DNA of 64,000 nucleotides from Physella acuta (Eukaryota > Mollusca > Gastropoda > Physidae), in the NCBI RefSeq assembly GCF_028476545.1, contig NW_026732278.1, forward strand, positions 124,001 through 188,000. Reading direction: 5' to 3'. This document shows positions 9,786-24,889 of this stretch, in pieces. Under the pieces are notes generated by a model. The model was given only the letters and a program-made list of their open reading frames with translations, did not search any database and was not told the DNA's origin. A program made the position numbers and the translations under genes. Position 1 is the stretch's first letter. Each line of letters opens with the position of its first letter.

Positions 9786-12700
9786 TTAATACTAATAGTT
9801 TCGCTGTCTGTCTATCTGACAAGAACGCTCTGTCTGACAAGAACGCTCTAGAGAAAACACAAGCAATTTAAAAACATGCACAGTAATTCGAAAAACGAAA
9901 TATGACGTCGACACATTTAGCGTAGAGTAGAACATAATCTCAAACCAGAGAGTGCACACAGTAATGTAATGACGTCATTGATTATCGCGTAAACATTGAA
10001 AAAAAGGAAATGTTGTCTAATCTAAATGGTTTGCGTGAAGAGTTTCTTGCATACAATTCTTCGAAGCCCCACCCCCCGCGTAAGAACGTCTTAGCCCCCC
10101 CCCCCTCCCCAACTCAAAAGAAATTTCCTCATCGATACTCTATAATAAAATTACAGCCTAATTAATGTGTCTAATCTAAAAAGTGGTTTTCTTGCAATGG
10201 GACGGTAGACATTTTTTTTTTTAGGGGGGGGGGGGGGGTGGAGGGGTGGGGGGGGGGGAGGGGTGGGTTGGTTTCAGTGTTTCTTTCAGACTTTTTCCTC
10301 CCCGGAGAGGGGTGGGGGTACTTGAAATTTTCGGGGGCGGGGGTAGAATTTTCTGGGAGGGGGCGGACACTGGAAAAAGTATATAATTATATTTCGTTGA
10401 ATGGGACGGTAGACATGTTTTTTTTTGGGGGTGGGGGGTGGTGGAGGGGTGGGGGGGGGGTGTGTGTGGTGGGGGGTAGGGGGTGGTGTGTGGGGGGGGG
10501 GGGTGTGTGGGGGTGGGTGGGGGGTGGTGTGTGGGGGGGTGGGTTGGTTTCAGTGTTTCTTTCAGACTTTTTCCTCCCCGGAGAGGGGTGGGGGTACTTG
10601 AAATTTTCGGGGGCGGGGGTAGAATTTTCGGGGAGGGGGCGGACACTGGAAAAAGTATATAATTATATTTCGTTGAATGGGACGGTAGACATGTTTTTTT
10701 TGGGGGGGTGGGGGGTGGGGGGGGGGGCGGTGTGTGGAGGGGGTGGTGTGTGGGGGTGAGGGGTGGGGGTGGGGGTGGTGTGTGGTGGGGGGTGGGGGTG
10801 GGGTGGGGGGTGGGGTGGGGGTGGTGTGTGGGGGGTGGGTTGGTTTTAGTTTAGAGAAAAGAGACAGCACTATCAGCCTAGCGCCCGTTATATCCTTCCT
10901 AAACGGGCCATTTTTCTCGTTAATACTAATAGTTTCGCTGTCTGTCTATCTGACAAGAACGCTCTGTCTGACAAGAACGCTCTAGAGAAAACACAAGCAA
11001 TTTAAAAACATGCACAGTAATTCGAAAAACGAAATATGACGTCGACACATTTAGCGTAGAGTAGAACATAATCTCAAACCAGAGAGTGCACACAGTAATG
11101 TAATGACGTCATTGATTCTCGCGTAAACATTGAAAACAAGGAAATGTTGTCTAATCTAAATGGTTTGCGTGAAGAGTTTCTTGCATACAATTCTTCGGGT
11201 AGGGGCGAAGCCCCACCCCCCGCGTAAGAACGTCTGAGCCCCCCCCCCCCCCTCCCCAACTCAAAAGAAATTTCCTCATCGATACTCTATAATAAAATTA
11301 CCGCCTAATTAATGTGTCTAATCTAAAAAGTGGTTTTCTTGCAATGGGACGGTAGACATGTTTTTTTTTTTGGGGGGGGGGGGGGGGTGTGGAGGGGTGG
11401 GCGGGGGTGTGTGTGGGGGGGGGTGGTGTGTGGGGGTGGGGGGTGGTGTGGGGGGTTGGGTTGGTTTCAGTGTTTCTTTAAGACTTTTTCCTCCCCGGAG
11501 AGGGGTGGGGGGTACTTGAAATTTTCGGGGGCGGGGGTAGAATTTTCTGGGAGGGGGCGGACACTGGAAAAAGTATATAATTATATTTCGTTGAATGGGA
11601 CGGTAGACATGTTTTTTTTTTGGGGGTGGGGGGTGGTGGAGGGGTGGGGGGGTGGTGTGTGTGTGGGGGTGGGGGTGGGGGTGTGTGTGTGGGGGGGGGG
11701 GGGTGGGGGGTGGTGTGTGGGGGGGGTGGGGGTGGTGTGTGGGGGGGGTGGGTTGGTTTCAGTGTTTCTTTCAGACTTTTTCCTCCCCGGAGAGGGGTGG
11801 GGGTACTTGAAATTTTCGGGGGCGGGGGTAGAATTTTCTGGGAGGGGGCGGACACTGGAAAAAGTATATAATTATATTTCGTTGAATGGGACGGTAGACA
11901 TGTTTTTTTTTGGGGGGGGGGGGGGGGTGGGGGGTGGGGGGGCGGTGTGTGGAGGGGGTGGTGTGTGGGGGTGAGGGGTGGGGGTGGGGGTGGTGTGTGG
12001 TGGGGGGTGAGGGTGGGGGTGGTGTGTGGGGGTGGGGGGTGGGGTGAGGGTGGTGTGTGGGGGGGGGTGGGTTGGTTTTAGTTTAGAGATAAGAGACAGC
12101 ACTATCAGCCTAGCGCCCGTTGTACCCTTCCTCAACGGGCCATTTTTCTCGTTAATACTAATAGTTTCGCTGTCTGTCTATCTGACAAGAACGCTCTGTC
12201 TGACAAGAACGCTCTAGAGAAAACACAAGCAATTTAAAAACATGCACAGTAATTCGAAAAACGAAATATGACGTCGACACATTTAGCGTAGAGTAGAACA
12301 TAATCTCAAACCAGAGAGTGCACACAGTAATGTAATGACGTCATTGATTCTCGCGTAAACATTGAAAACAAGGAAATGTTGTCTAATCTAAATGGTTTGC
12401 GTGAAGAGTTTCTTGCATACAATTCTTCGAAGCCCCACCCCCCGCGTAAGAACGTCTTAGCCCCCCCCCCTCCCCAACTCAAAAGAAATTTCCTCATCGA
12501 TACTCTATAATAAAATTACAGCCTAATTAATGTGTCTAATCTAAAAAGTGGTTTTCTTGCAATGGGGACGGTAGACATTTTTTTTTTTAGGGGGGGGGGG
12601 GGGGGGGTGGAGGGGTGGGGGGGGGGGGGAGGGGTGGGTTGGTTTCAGTGTTTCTTTCAGACTTTTTCCTCCCCGGAGAGGGGTGGGGGTACTTGAAATT

Positions 12701-15700
12701 TTCGGGGGCGGGGGTAGAATTTTCTGGGAGGGGGCGGACACTGGAAAAAGTATATAATTATATTTCGTTGAATGGGACGGTAGACATGTTTTTTTTTGGG
12801 GGTGGGGGGTGGTGGAGGGGTGGGGGGGGGTGTGTGTGGTGGGGGGGTAGGGGGTGGTGTGTGGGGGGGGGGGTGTGTGGGGGTGGGTGGGGGTGGTGTG
12901 TGGGGGGGTGGGTTGGTTTCAGTGTTTCTTTCAGACTTTTTCCTCCCCGGAGAGGGGTGGGGGTACTTGAAATTTTCGGGGGCGGGGGTAGAATTTTCGG
13001 GGAGGGGGCGGACACTGGAAAAAGTATATAATTATATTTCGTTGAATGGGACGGTAGACATGTTTTTTTTTGGGGGGGTGGGGGGTGGGGGGGGGCGATG
13101 TGTGGAGGGGGTGGTGTGTGGGGGTGAGGGGTGGGGGTGGGGGTGGTGTGTGGTGGGGGGTGGGGGTGGGGGTGGGGTGGGGGGTGGGGTGGGGGTGGTG
13201 TGTGGGGGGTGGGTTGGTTTTAGTTTAGAGAAAAGAGACAGCACTATCAGCCTAGCGCCCGTTATATCCTTCCTAAACGGGCCATTTTTCTCGTTAATAC
13301 TAATAGTTTCGCTGTCTGTCTATCTGACAAGAACGCTCTGTCTGACAAGAACGCTCTAGAGAAAACACAAGCAATTTAAAAACATGCACAGTAATTCGAA
13401 AAACGAAATATGACGTCGACACATTTAGCGTAGAGTAGAACATAATCTCAAACCAGAGAGTGCACACAGTAATGTAATGACGTCATTGATTCTCGCGTAA
13501 ACATTGAAAACAAGGAAATGTTGTCTAATCTAAATGGTTTGCGTGAAGAGTTTCTTGCATACAATTCTTCGGGTAGGGGCGAAGCCCCACCCCCCGCGTA
13601 AGAACGTCTGAGCCCCCCCCCCTCCCCAACTCAAAAGAAATTTCCTCATCGATACTCTATAATAAAATTACCGCCTAATTAATGTGTCTAATCTAAAAAG
13701 TGGTTTTCTTGCAATGGGACGGTAGACATGTTTTTTTTTTGGGGGGGGGGGGGGTGTGGAGGGGTGGGCGGGGGTGTGTGTGGGGGGGGTGGTGTGTGGG
13801 GGTGGGGGGTGGTGTGGGGGGGTGGGTTGGTTTCAGTGTTTCTTTAAGACTTTTTCCTCCCCGGAGAGGGGTGGGGGGTACTTGAAATTTTCGGGGGCGG
13901 GGGTAGAATTTTCTGGGAGGGGGCGGACACTGGAAAAAGTATATAATTATATTTCGTTGAATGGGACGGTAGACATGTTTTTTTTTTGGGGGTGGGGGGT
14001 GGTGGAGGGGTGGGGGGGGTGGTGTGTGTGTGGGGGTGGGGGTGGGGGTGTGTGTGTGGGGGGGGGGTGGGGGGTGGTGTGGGGGGGGGGGTGGGGGTGG
14101 TGTGTGGGGGGGTGGGTTGGTTTCAGTGTTTCTTTCAGACTTTTTCCTCCCCGGAGAGGGGTGGGGGTACTTGAAATTTTCGGGGGCGGGGGTAGAATTT
14201 TCTGGGAGGGGGCGGACACTGGAAAAAGTATATAATTATATTTCGTTGAATGGGACGGTAGACATGTTTTTTTTTTGGGGGGGGGGGGTGGGGGGTGGGG
14301 GGGCGGTGTGTGGAGGGGGTGGTGTGTGGGGGTGAGGGGTGGGGGTGGGGGTGGTGTGTGGTGGGGGGTGAGGGTGGGGGTGGTGTGTGGGGGTGGGGGG
14401 TGGGGTGAGGGTGGTGTGTGGGGGGGGGGTGGGTTGGTTTTAGTTTAGAGATAAGAGACAGCACTATCAGCCTAGCGCCCGTTGTACCCTTCCTCAACGG
14501 GCCATTTTTCTCGTTAATACTAATAGTTTCGCTGTCTGTCTATCTGACAAGAACGCTCTGTCTGACAAGAACGCTCTAGAGAAAACACAAGCAATTTAAA
14601 AACATGCACAGTAATTCGAAAAACGAAATATGACGTCGACACATTTAGCGTAGAGTAGAACATAATCTCAAACCAGAGAGTGCACACAGTAATGTAATGA
14701 CGTCATTGATTCTCGCGTAAACATTGAAAACAAGGAAATGTTGTCTAATCTAAATGGTTTGCGTGAAGAGTTTCTTGCATACAATTCTTCGGGTAGGGGC
14801 GAAGCCCCACCCCCCGCGTAAGAACGTCTGAGCCCCCCCCCTCCCCAACTCAAAAGAAATTTCCTCATCGATACTCTATAATAAAATTACCGCTTAATTA
14901 ATGTGTCTAATCTAAAAAGTGGTTTTCTCGCAATTTCTTTAATGCAATTCTTCGGGTAGTGGCTAAGCGCGACACCAGTGTGTCTTTCAGACTTTTTCCT
15001 CCCCGGAGAGGGGTGGGGGTAATTGAAATTTTCGGGGGCGGGGGTAGAATTTTCGGGAAGGGGGGCGGACACTGGAAAAAGTATATAATTATATTTCGTT
15101 GAATGGGACGGTAGACATGTTTTGTGGGGGTGGGGGGGGGGTTGGGGGGGGGGGGGGGTGGGGGTTGGGGTGGTGGTGTGTGGGGTGGGTGGGGGTGGGA
15201 GGGGTGGGAGGGGTGGGGGTGGGGGGTGGTGTGTGTGGGGTGGGGGGTGGGTTGGTTTTAGTTTAGAGAAAAGAGACAGCACTATCAACCTAGCGCCCGG
15301 TGTATCCTTCCTCAACGGGCCATTTTTCTCGTTTATTTAATACTAATAGTTTCGCTGTCTGTCTATCTGACAAGAACGCTCTGTCTGACAAGAACGCTCT
15401 AGAGAAAACACAAGCAATTTAAAAACATGCACAGTAATTCGAAAAACGAAATATGACGTCGACACATTTAGCGTAGAGTAGAACATAATCTCAAACCAGA
15501 GAGTGCACACAGTAATGTAATGACGTCATTGATTCTCGCGTAAACATTGAAAACAAGGAAATGTTGTCTAATCTAAATGGTTTGCGTGAAGAGTTTCTTG
15601 CATACAATTCTTCGGGTAGGGGCGAAGCCCCACCCCCCGCGTAAGAACGTCTGAGCCCCCCCCCCCTCCCCAACTCAAAAGAAATTTCCTCATTGCAGTG

Positions 15701-16176
15701 GTGGAGGGGTGGGGGGGTGGTGTGTGGGGTGGGGGGGGGGGTGTGTGTGGGGGTGGTGTGTGGGGGGGGGTGGGGGGTGGTGTGTGGGGGGGTGGGTTGG
15801 TTTCAGTGTTTCTTTCAGACTTTTTCCTCCCCGGAGAGGGGTGGGGGTACTTGAAATTTTCGGGGGCGGGTGTAGAATTTTCTGGGAGGGGGCGGACACT
15901 GGAAAAAGTATATAATTATATTTCGTTGAATGGGACGGTAGACATGTTTTTTTTTTGGGGGGGGGGGTGGGGGGTGGGGGCCGGTGTGTGGAGGGGGTGG
16001 TGTGTGGGGGTGAGGGGTGGGGGTGGGGGTGGTGTGTGGTGGGGGGTGGGGGTGGTGTGTGGGGGTGGGGTGGGGGTGGTGTGTGGGGGGTGGGTTGGTT
16101 TTAGTTTAGAGAAAAGAGACAGCACTATCAGCCTAGCGCCCGTTATATCCTTCCTAAACCGGCCATTTTTCTCGTT
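9786..16176 (+). repeat. G-rich satellite array with higher-order structure
   Basis: Six head-to-tail monomers start at about 9786, 10921, 12153, 13295, 14515 and 15338 (each begins taatactaatagtttcgctg) and are about 1135, 1232, 1142, 1220, 823 and 838 bp. Each has a unique-looking A/T-rich part of about 430 bp followed by G/GT-rich blocks, of which the poly-G family block 'gtgtttctttcagacttttt' ... 'ggacactggaaaaagtatat' is the core (10 copies in all). Monomers 1 and 3 lack 'ggtaggggcg' after 'attcttc', while 2 and 4-6 have it. Monomers 1+2 and 3+4 are near-identical as pairs, so about 2.36 kb is the higher-order unit. Long frames on both strands (Gly/Val/Trp on plus, Pro/His/Thr on minus) are products of the base composition and are not genes. 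Dense G runs have G-quadruplex potential. Confidence 0.9.
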
Positions 16177-16194
16177 TATAAATATGTACCAACA

Positions 16195-17150
16195 TTTATA
16201 AATCTAGTTAAATCTATACAATAATTTTAAACACCTACAAATTACTCATAGTCATAGAATACATACATCATGGCATTAGTTGCAGTGGTTAATGTAATCA
16301 ATATAGGCTATAGGACCACTAAAGGGATAATCGACAAGGCATCTGCAACAAGGTTATTAAGACCTTTTATGTGTTTGATGCACAAGTCGAAGTTTTGAAA
16401 ATACAATGTCCATCTTACTAACCTGGGATTTTGATTTCCGAACTGTTTAATAAAAGCTAAGGGATTGTGGTCAGTGTACACCACTAAGGGACCAACAGAG
16501 GAAGTCACAGATTATAAATGTTGCAAAGCAAGTACTACGGCTAGTGCCTCTTTCTCAATAGTTGAGTTGTTGCGTTGGCCAGCATTTAATTTTTGTGAAA
16601 AATAGGCAATGGGATGATCCATTCCATTTGTATCCTTTTGTAATACCCCTACTTCGCTGGCATCCACAGCCAGTTTAAACGGCTCACTAAAATCAGGAGC
16701 TTTTAGGACGGGGATGGAGGTTAACATGGCTTTGATTTGTTCAAAACTTGTTTGACATGGGACATCCCAAACAAACTTAACGTTACGTTTGAGAAGAGTG
16801 GTGGGGGGGGGGGGGGGCAACAACACTAGAGAAGTTTGGACAAAATCGTTGGTAGAAGCCCGATGCCTAAAAACCTCAACTGTCTTACATTTGTAAGAGG
16901 GGACATGTGGTCAATGGCTTCGACTTTGACTGACACAGGTCGAACCACGCCATTACCAACATTGTGGCCGAGATACGTTACATAATTGACAAAAATCGCT
17001 TAAATTGGCCAATCTTAATTCAGTAAACGATTTACAGAGATGGGACAAATGTTGTGAAAAACTACAAGAATATAAAACTACATCATCAATGTAGGAGTTT
17101 TCCAATATTATTATTATAAGCTTAGCTATTTTAATTATCCAATACATGTG
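16195..17150 (-). mobile_element. Gypsy/Ty3-type LTR retrotransposon fossil (pol fragment)
   Basis: Minus-strand translation shows the RNase H region of a Ty3/Gypsy pol: a YTDHNPL-type motif and IKHIKGLNNLVADALS near 16310-16500, with the connecting RT/RNase H part (LAVDASEVGV, IAYFSQKLN, EKEALAVV) at about 16510-16790. Reverse transcriptase remnants (YIDDVV) lie at about 17070-17110. Gag, protease, integrase and LTRs were not seen. It is clearly broken, with several breaks, and is a partial, old copy. A poly-G dispersed repeat abuts its upstream end. Confidence 0.85.
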
Positions 17151-17159
17151 TTACCTTGA

Positions 17160-17275
17160 TAATCAACCTTGGTAAAAGTATGTGTTTTCTATATAAATTA
17201 CATTTTGTCGTTGGGGGGGGGGGGGGGTGTTAGATTTTCTTCGGGGGAGCTCTGCCCCCCCCCCTCCCAAGAGGT
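17160..17275 (+). repeat. Poly-G dispersed repeat, copy 2
   Basis: Contains 'tgttttctatataaattaca', 'tcgttg' + G run, 'tagattttcttc' + G run and a C-rich tail. It is the same 3' half as the copy at 1735-1912. Confidence 0.65.
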
Positions 17276-17831
17276 GCCTGTAAGAAACTCTGGATATACA
17301 GAGTATCTTAATATGTAATCATCGATTTGATGGTATTAAGAATTATAAAATATGTTAAGCTACTCATCAGCCATCAAGTTGACATACTTTGTTGTTCAAA
17401 ATCATCAAATTTGCGATATTATTTTTTGAATATTAATGGACAGGCTTAACACCAGTAGAGAAACTGAAGATGGTAACCACGTAAAGGACAGAGAAGAATA
17501 TAGGAAGAGGATAAAACTGTTCGTATATCAAAGCTTATGCCTCCATAAAAATGATATGAAATGACATTAACAGTTCCAGCCCCTAAAATAAATTGTTTTT
17601 ATTACGAACTTTTAATGAGAAACATTTATTAATAAAGAATAAATGTATAAAGGATAAAAAGGAGAATGTAAAAAAAAAGTGTTTTTAATTCTTTGGAAAT
17701 CAGCTACTTGAGCTTACTGAAGATGCTGGCGGGGGTGTGGGATGGGGAGTTGTGCGGGGAGTTGGACAAAGGCTATAGAAGCAAATACAGAAAGAAAAGT
17801 AGATTGATTGAAATCTGAGTCAACGGCGTTT

Positions 17832-17983
17832 ATGGCGGATAACAAGCTGACAGTGAAACTTAATTGTGTTGGAGGAAATACATTCCACCTTCCAACAGAA
17901 TCCAACATTACAATCAAGAATGAAGAAGAAGAATCGAACCCGCTGAACATAGCTGAAAGTAAATGCTGCTTGATACTTTATTA
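17832..17983 (+). CDS. Possible short ORF or first exon, unidentified
   Basis: An ATG frame reads MADNKLTVKLNCVGGNTFHL, then an acidic run NEEEESNP, and reaches a stop at 17981-17983 (50 residues). A plausible donor a|gtaaat at 17958/17959 would instead make 17832-17958 a phase-1 first exon of 42 codons. Start context (tttatggcg) and composition look coding, unlike the surroundings. The beginning resembles the 'VKL...G..F' start of SKP1/elongin-C-like BTB proteins only loosely. No second exon was found. Function unknown. Confidence 0.3.
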
Positions 17984-18940
17984 TTAATTTCGCTTAATTT
18001 TCGTGAAGGCTTCTTTCTTTACTTAGCTTAGCCTTTTACGCTATACTTTACTCATTAAAAGAGGTTTGTTTTCTGAATGTTGCCCAAATTGATATTACAC
18101 GTGTAATTAAATAGCTGCGATGCACGACCCGTTGCAACTTTTTTCGTTGTTTTTTTCTGCTCGTATCTAAAAAAAAAAATCTCACAATATGTCATGGCCC
18201 TCGAATGTTGAGGTACCCCAACTTTAAAAAAATTATAAATTAGTTTTAAAAATGCATGTAGCACAAGCTACTTCACAGAAAGATACCATGTCAACTGATC
18301 AACAACTAGCTGGTTTTCTTTATGTTGAAGTGCTATAAACCAAGTAGCTCTTGTTGAATGCTGATTCAGCCCTCAAAGCAGAGGTAAACAAAATGTTAAG
18401 TCCCCTTTCCGACACAAGATTTCCAAATGAAATGTAATCTTTGGCTGTTCGTTCTCCGAATATGAGGGGATAGTTAAGCAGTACCCTAACCTTAATATAG
18501 CTCAAGAGCTTAATAATTTATAAAAATTTAGTAAAACAAAAACAAAATATATACAGGAAAATTATTAAAAAAAACAACCCACAAATAATGTGTAGGAAAA
18601 ATAAACTTTATTGACCAAAAAAAAGCAATTTGTGTATTATTATTTTATTGTGCTTCTACTTATAGCAAACCAATAAATTACACGCCAAATATTTATAGAA
18701 CAGAAAATTAAAAGATTAATTTTCTATTTTCAATGTATCGGGATGAATAGTGTCATCTCTTAAATCAATATGCCAGGCGAATGTGGCCAAATATTAAGGA
18801 CTATCTATGTTAATTCTAAAGTCTAAAGTCACTCAACGTGAAGCTATTTGTTTCCTTTTTCAAATCAATTTGAAAATAAGACAAAAGTTCATACTAATAT
18901 AATGGAAAAAGAAACTGACATGGTTAAAAAAAAACAAGCT
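17984..18940. other. Non-coding stretch, no feature recognised
   Basis: AT-rich, with short frames that lack motifs and splice context. No gene is called. Confidence 0.45.
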
Positions 18941-21249
<2,309 letters not shown>

Positions 21250-21250
21250 C

Positions 21251-21465
21251 TGTGTACGAAAATATTACACGACATTGAACACAGTGGAGATATGTACACA
21301 ACTATTTCACGACATTGAACACATTGGAGATATGTACACAACTATTTCACGACAGTGAACACATTGGAGATATGTACACAACTATTTCACGACAGTGAAC
21401 ACAGTGGAGATGTGTACAAAACTATTACACGACATTGAACACAGTGGAGATGTGTACACAACTGA
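21251..21465. repeat. 40-bp minisatellite at an acceptor site
   Basis: About five copies of a 40-bp unit with core gacattgaacacagtggaga, period exactly 40 between 21271, 21311 and 21351. On the minus strand the last partial copy runs into the acceptor of the exon 21155-21249 (cgtacacag|ctccgcc, where other copies read tgtacatatctcc). Confidence 0.85.
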
Positions 21466-21479
21466 AACACATCTGGTTC

Positions 21480-22510
21480 ACTTACATCCATAGAAATCCA
21501 AAATCCTGCAGATACGCAAGAGATTGCAGGAGACTCTGCCTGTGCCAATGATCGGCCAGAACAGAAAAAGTTGCACCCCGAAACTCAGGACACAACTGGT
21601 GGCCCCGATCACGCCCAAGGTGAAGGCCAATTTCTGCCAATCTATAGCATAGGACAGATTAAAACACTTAGGTACATGCCCAGTTTGTGTAGCCTAGTGT
21701 CTAGCTAAGTTTATACTTAGATGGTCTGGCAGCTTTATAAAGAATGCCATACGTCATGGGACGGTGAAATGGGATAATTTGCTAAGTCTTAGGACGTTTA
21801 TTGGGATTATCCGCAGACTTTATAGGATACTTAATAGGATCATTCGTTGTCACCATGAGACGCCATGTTCCCCATCAACACTAAACTAAAAAAAGTTCTT
21901 AAAATGTTCCCCAGCCATACAAAGAAAACATCAGTTAACATAAACCTATAAAATACCATATTAATGCTTCTGAAGGTTCGTTTAATATTTAAATGATTAT
22001 AAATCATTTAGAGTTATAAAGTTTTATGATACTGTCTGAATTCTTTAAGTGTGAAAAAACATACGCCAACTATAAGCGATCATTGATCACTTTAGCCATT
22101 AATGTTTTAACTTTTAGGATTTTCGCCTGAGGCATAACCAAGGGATTTATGTTTTGAGTCGACATTTTGTCTACATAGGTTTGTTATTTGGCATCAATTA
22201 GTAGGCTACAGTCAAGAAAGGACAGATTTAAATTTGTAAGAAAATAGTTAATAACTTAGTAACTGAAAACATTTTTTCTAATTGATATAAGAAATGTACC
22301 TGGCATATTTGCATACGAGGACTTGACGCAAAAATCGTCCGTGCAAACAACATCTGTATTAATAAAGTGATACCCATTTCTGTCGGCGCTGAAAATAAAG
22401 TTGACGTACACGTGCTATTGCTATAGATAGGCCATAGAGTCGGGCTATGTATTTATTCTAACTGCATTTTAGATGGAAACATGGAGGGGAGGTCGTCCTA
22501 TACGCCAGAA
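21480..22510. other. Non-coding stretch, no feature recognised
   Basis: No convincing exon or repeat was seen between the 40-bp minisatellite and the next (AT)n tract. Confidence 0.4.
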
Positions 22511-23200
<690 letters not shown>

Positions 23201-23270
23201 CCTGTATGAGCGGCCGCTCTACTTTTAAACCACGCCGACCCACGCGATATTTTACCGCACAAGGTGGAAC

Positions 23271-23390
23271 CTACTTTGTTACGCCAAACTCTTTCCTTTT
23301 GTTGGTGAACCAAGGGATGAAGAAGATGACGTAGAGGTCCAATAGGCAGGACATCATGGACACCATAGTGGCGGCAACTGCGACATTTCT
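23271..23390 (-). CDS. Candidate membrane-span exon, unidentified
   Basis: After an acceptor (gttggacag|) the minus strand reads RNVAVAATMVSMMSCLLDLY, then VIFFIPWFTNKRKEFGVTK and a stop (23271-23273). It is a clear hydrophobic helix followed by a basic end. Either it is a terminal exon, or it ends at ggc|gtaaca (23283) and continues. That donor is phase 0 and does not fit the phase-1 start of the exon at 21155-21249, so I do not join them. Family not recognised. Confidence 0.35.
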   Translation of the reverse strand, partial: RNVAVAATMVSMMSCLLDLYVIFFIPWFTNKRKEFGVTK

Positions 23391-23789
23391 CTGTCCAACA
23401 AAATACCAATGAGCACAATCTTAATTGTATCTCGTATTGTCTCATTATTTACACAGATTAAATGCATTTTTTATTAAATAACTCGCCCGGACCTGCTTAT
23501 GAAATTACAAATTCAGCTTTAAGCATACTATTTAAAACAATACACTGTCAAAATTGTTAATGATACCAACCTATCCTAGCAACTATTTCACACGCCCCCC
23601 CCCCCCCAACAAAGGCTTCCGTTTCTGCCTTCAAACACACTTTGTTATGACTGTAGTCTTATGTTAAATAGAACGCGGCAGGCTTCATTTGTCTCAATCG
23701 CCATTACCCAACACATTTTAACAAGTATTGTTCCTAACTGATTTAAAAAAAAAAGTTTTTTTAAAAATAAATCACAACATCTGTGGCAC

Positions 23790-24245
23790 AAAAACATCGA
23801 CCTCAGTATTACACTATCTACAGACCCCAGCAACACAACATCCGCTGACCCCAGCATCACAACATCTACCGACCCCTGTAGCACATAAACACCGACCTCA
23901 GTATTACACTATCTACAGACCCCAGCAACACAACATCCACTGACCCCAGCAACACAACATCCACTGACCCCAGCATCACAACATTTACCGACCCCTGTGG
24001 CACAAAAACACCGACCTCAGTATTACACTATCTACAGACCCCAGCAACACAACATCCGCTGACCCCAGCATCACAACATCCACCGACCCCTGTAGCACAA
24101 AAACACCGACCTCAGTATTACACTATCTACAGACCCCAGCAACACAACATCCGCTGACCCCAGCAACACAACATCCACCGACCCCTGTAGCACAAAAACA
24201 CCGACCCCTGTAGCACAAAAACACCGACCCCTGCATCACAGTGAA
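23790..24245. repeat. About 100-bp minisatellite (cagaccccagcaacacaaca)
   Basis: Four to five imperfect copies of a compound unit: 'cagcaacacaacatccgctg', 'cagcatcacaacatcta', 'cgacccctgtagcacaaaaa' and 'cctcagtattacactatcta'. It ends in a poly-C run. Short frames here are repeat translations. Confidence 0.8.
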
Positions 24246-24799
24246 TACCGACCCCCCCCCCCCCCAATGACACATCCACTAGGAAATGGATCACTTTAGT
24301 TAAGATTTGCAACTGTGTGAGTCAAGCTACCGTTTTATTGAGACATGCTTATTATATCACACATACAATCTACAGCGATTATTCTTGTAAATAGAACATT
24401 AAATTATTTATAAAAAATTAAAAACCAAATTAACCTGGAATAAAATACAGTGTACATGTGTATAAATCCTGGCCTTTTATCACACACATTCTGAAAGTAG
24501 CCCTATATATAGTTAAATAAGTTCAACCTTAGGTTCTAAATCAACACATTAGCGAATAAGCGACGATGCAATAAAATGAACGTTGCATATAACCTATTAT
24601 CTATCAAGTTTAAAACGATTAGCTCGTCTTTGCTTGATTCATTTTTGTGTTTCGCACTTACGTAAGGTTTTTATGCTCTGCATTAGATCAGTTTTTGTCG
24701 GTGTCGCTCTTTGGATCGTGACAGGTCGGCGAGTATTGCGCAAGTTCTCAGTTTTTTTGTATACAGCCCGAGCACAACCTGTTTGTTGAGTCCCTCCGT

Positions 24800-24880
24800 G
24801 GGGCATATCCGTATACTGGGCATATCCAGATACTGAGCATATTCCGACACTGGGCATATCCCGACACTGGGCATATTTCT
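24800..24880. repeat. 20-bp minisatellite before the claudin-like ATG
   Basis: Four copies of 'actgggcatatcccgac' with variants, ending 10 bp before the start codon at 24890, so it lies in the 5' UTR or proximal promoter. Confidence 0.75.
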
Positions 24881-24889
24881 AAAACAGCG

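Noticed and set aside
10221-16201. Many long frames on both strands in the G-rich array (Gly/Val/Trp or Pro/His/Thr proteins)
   Set aside because: They appear on both strands in overlapping frames, follow the G-run repeats, and lack start context or splice signals; they are composition artefacts.
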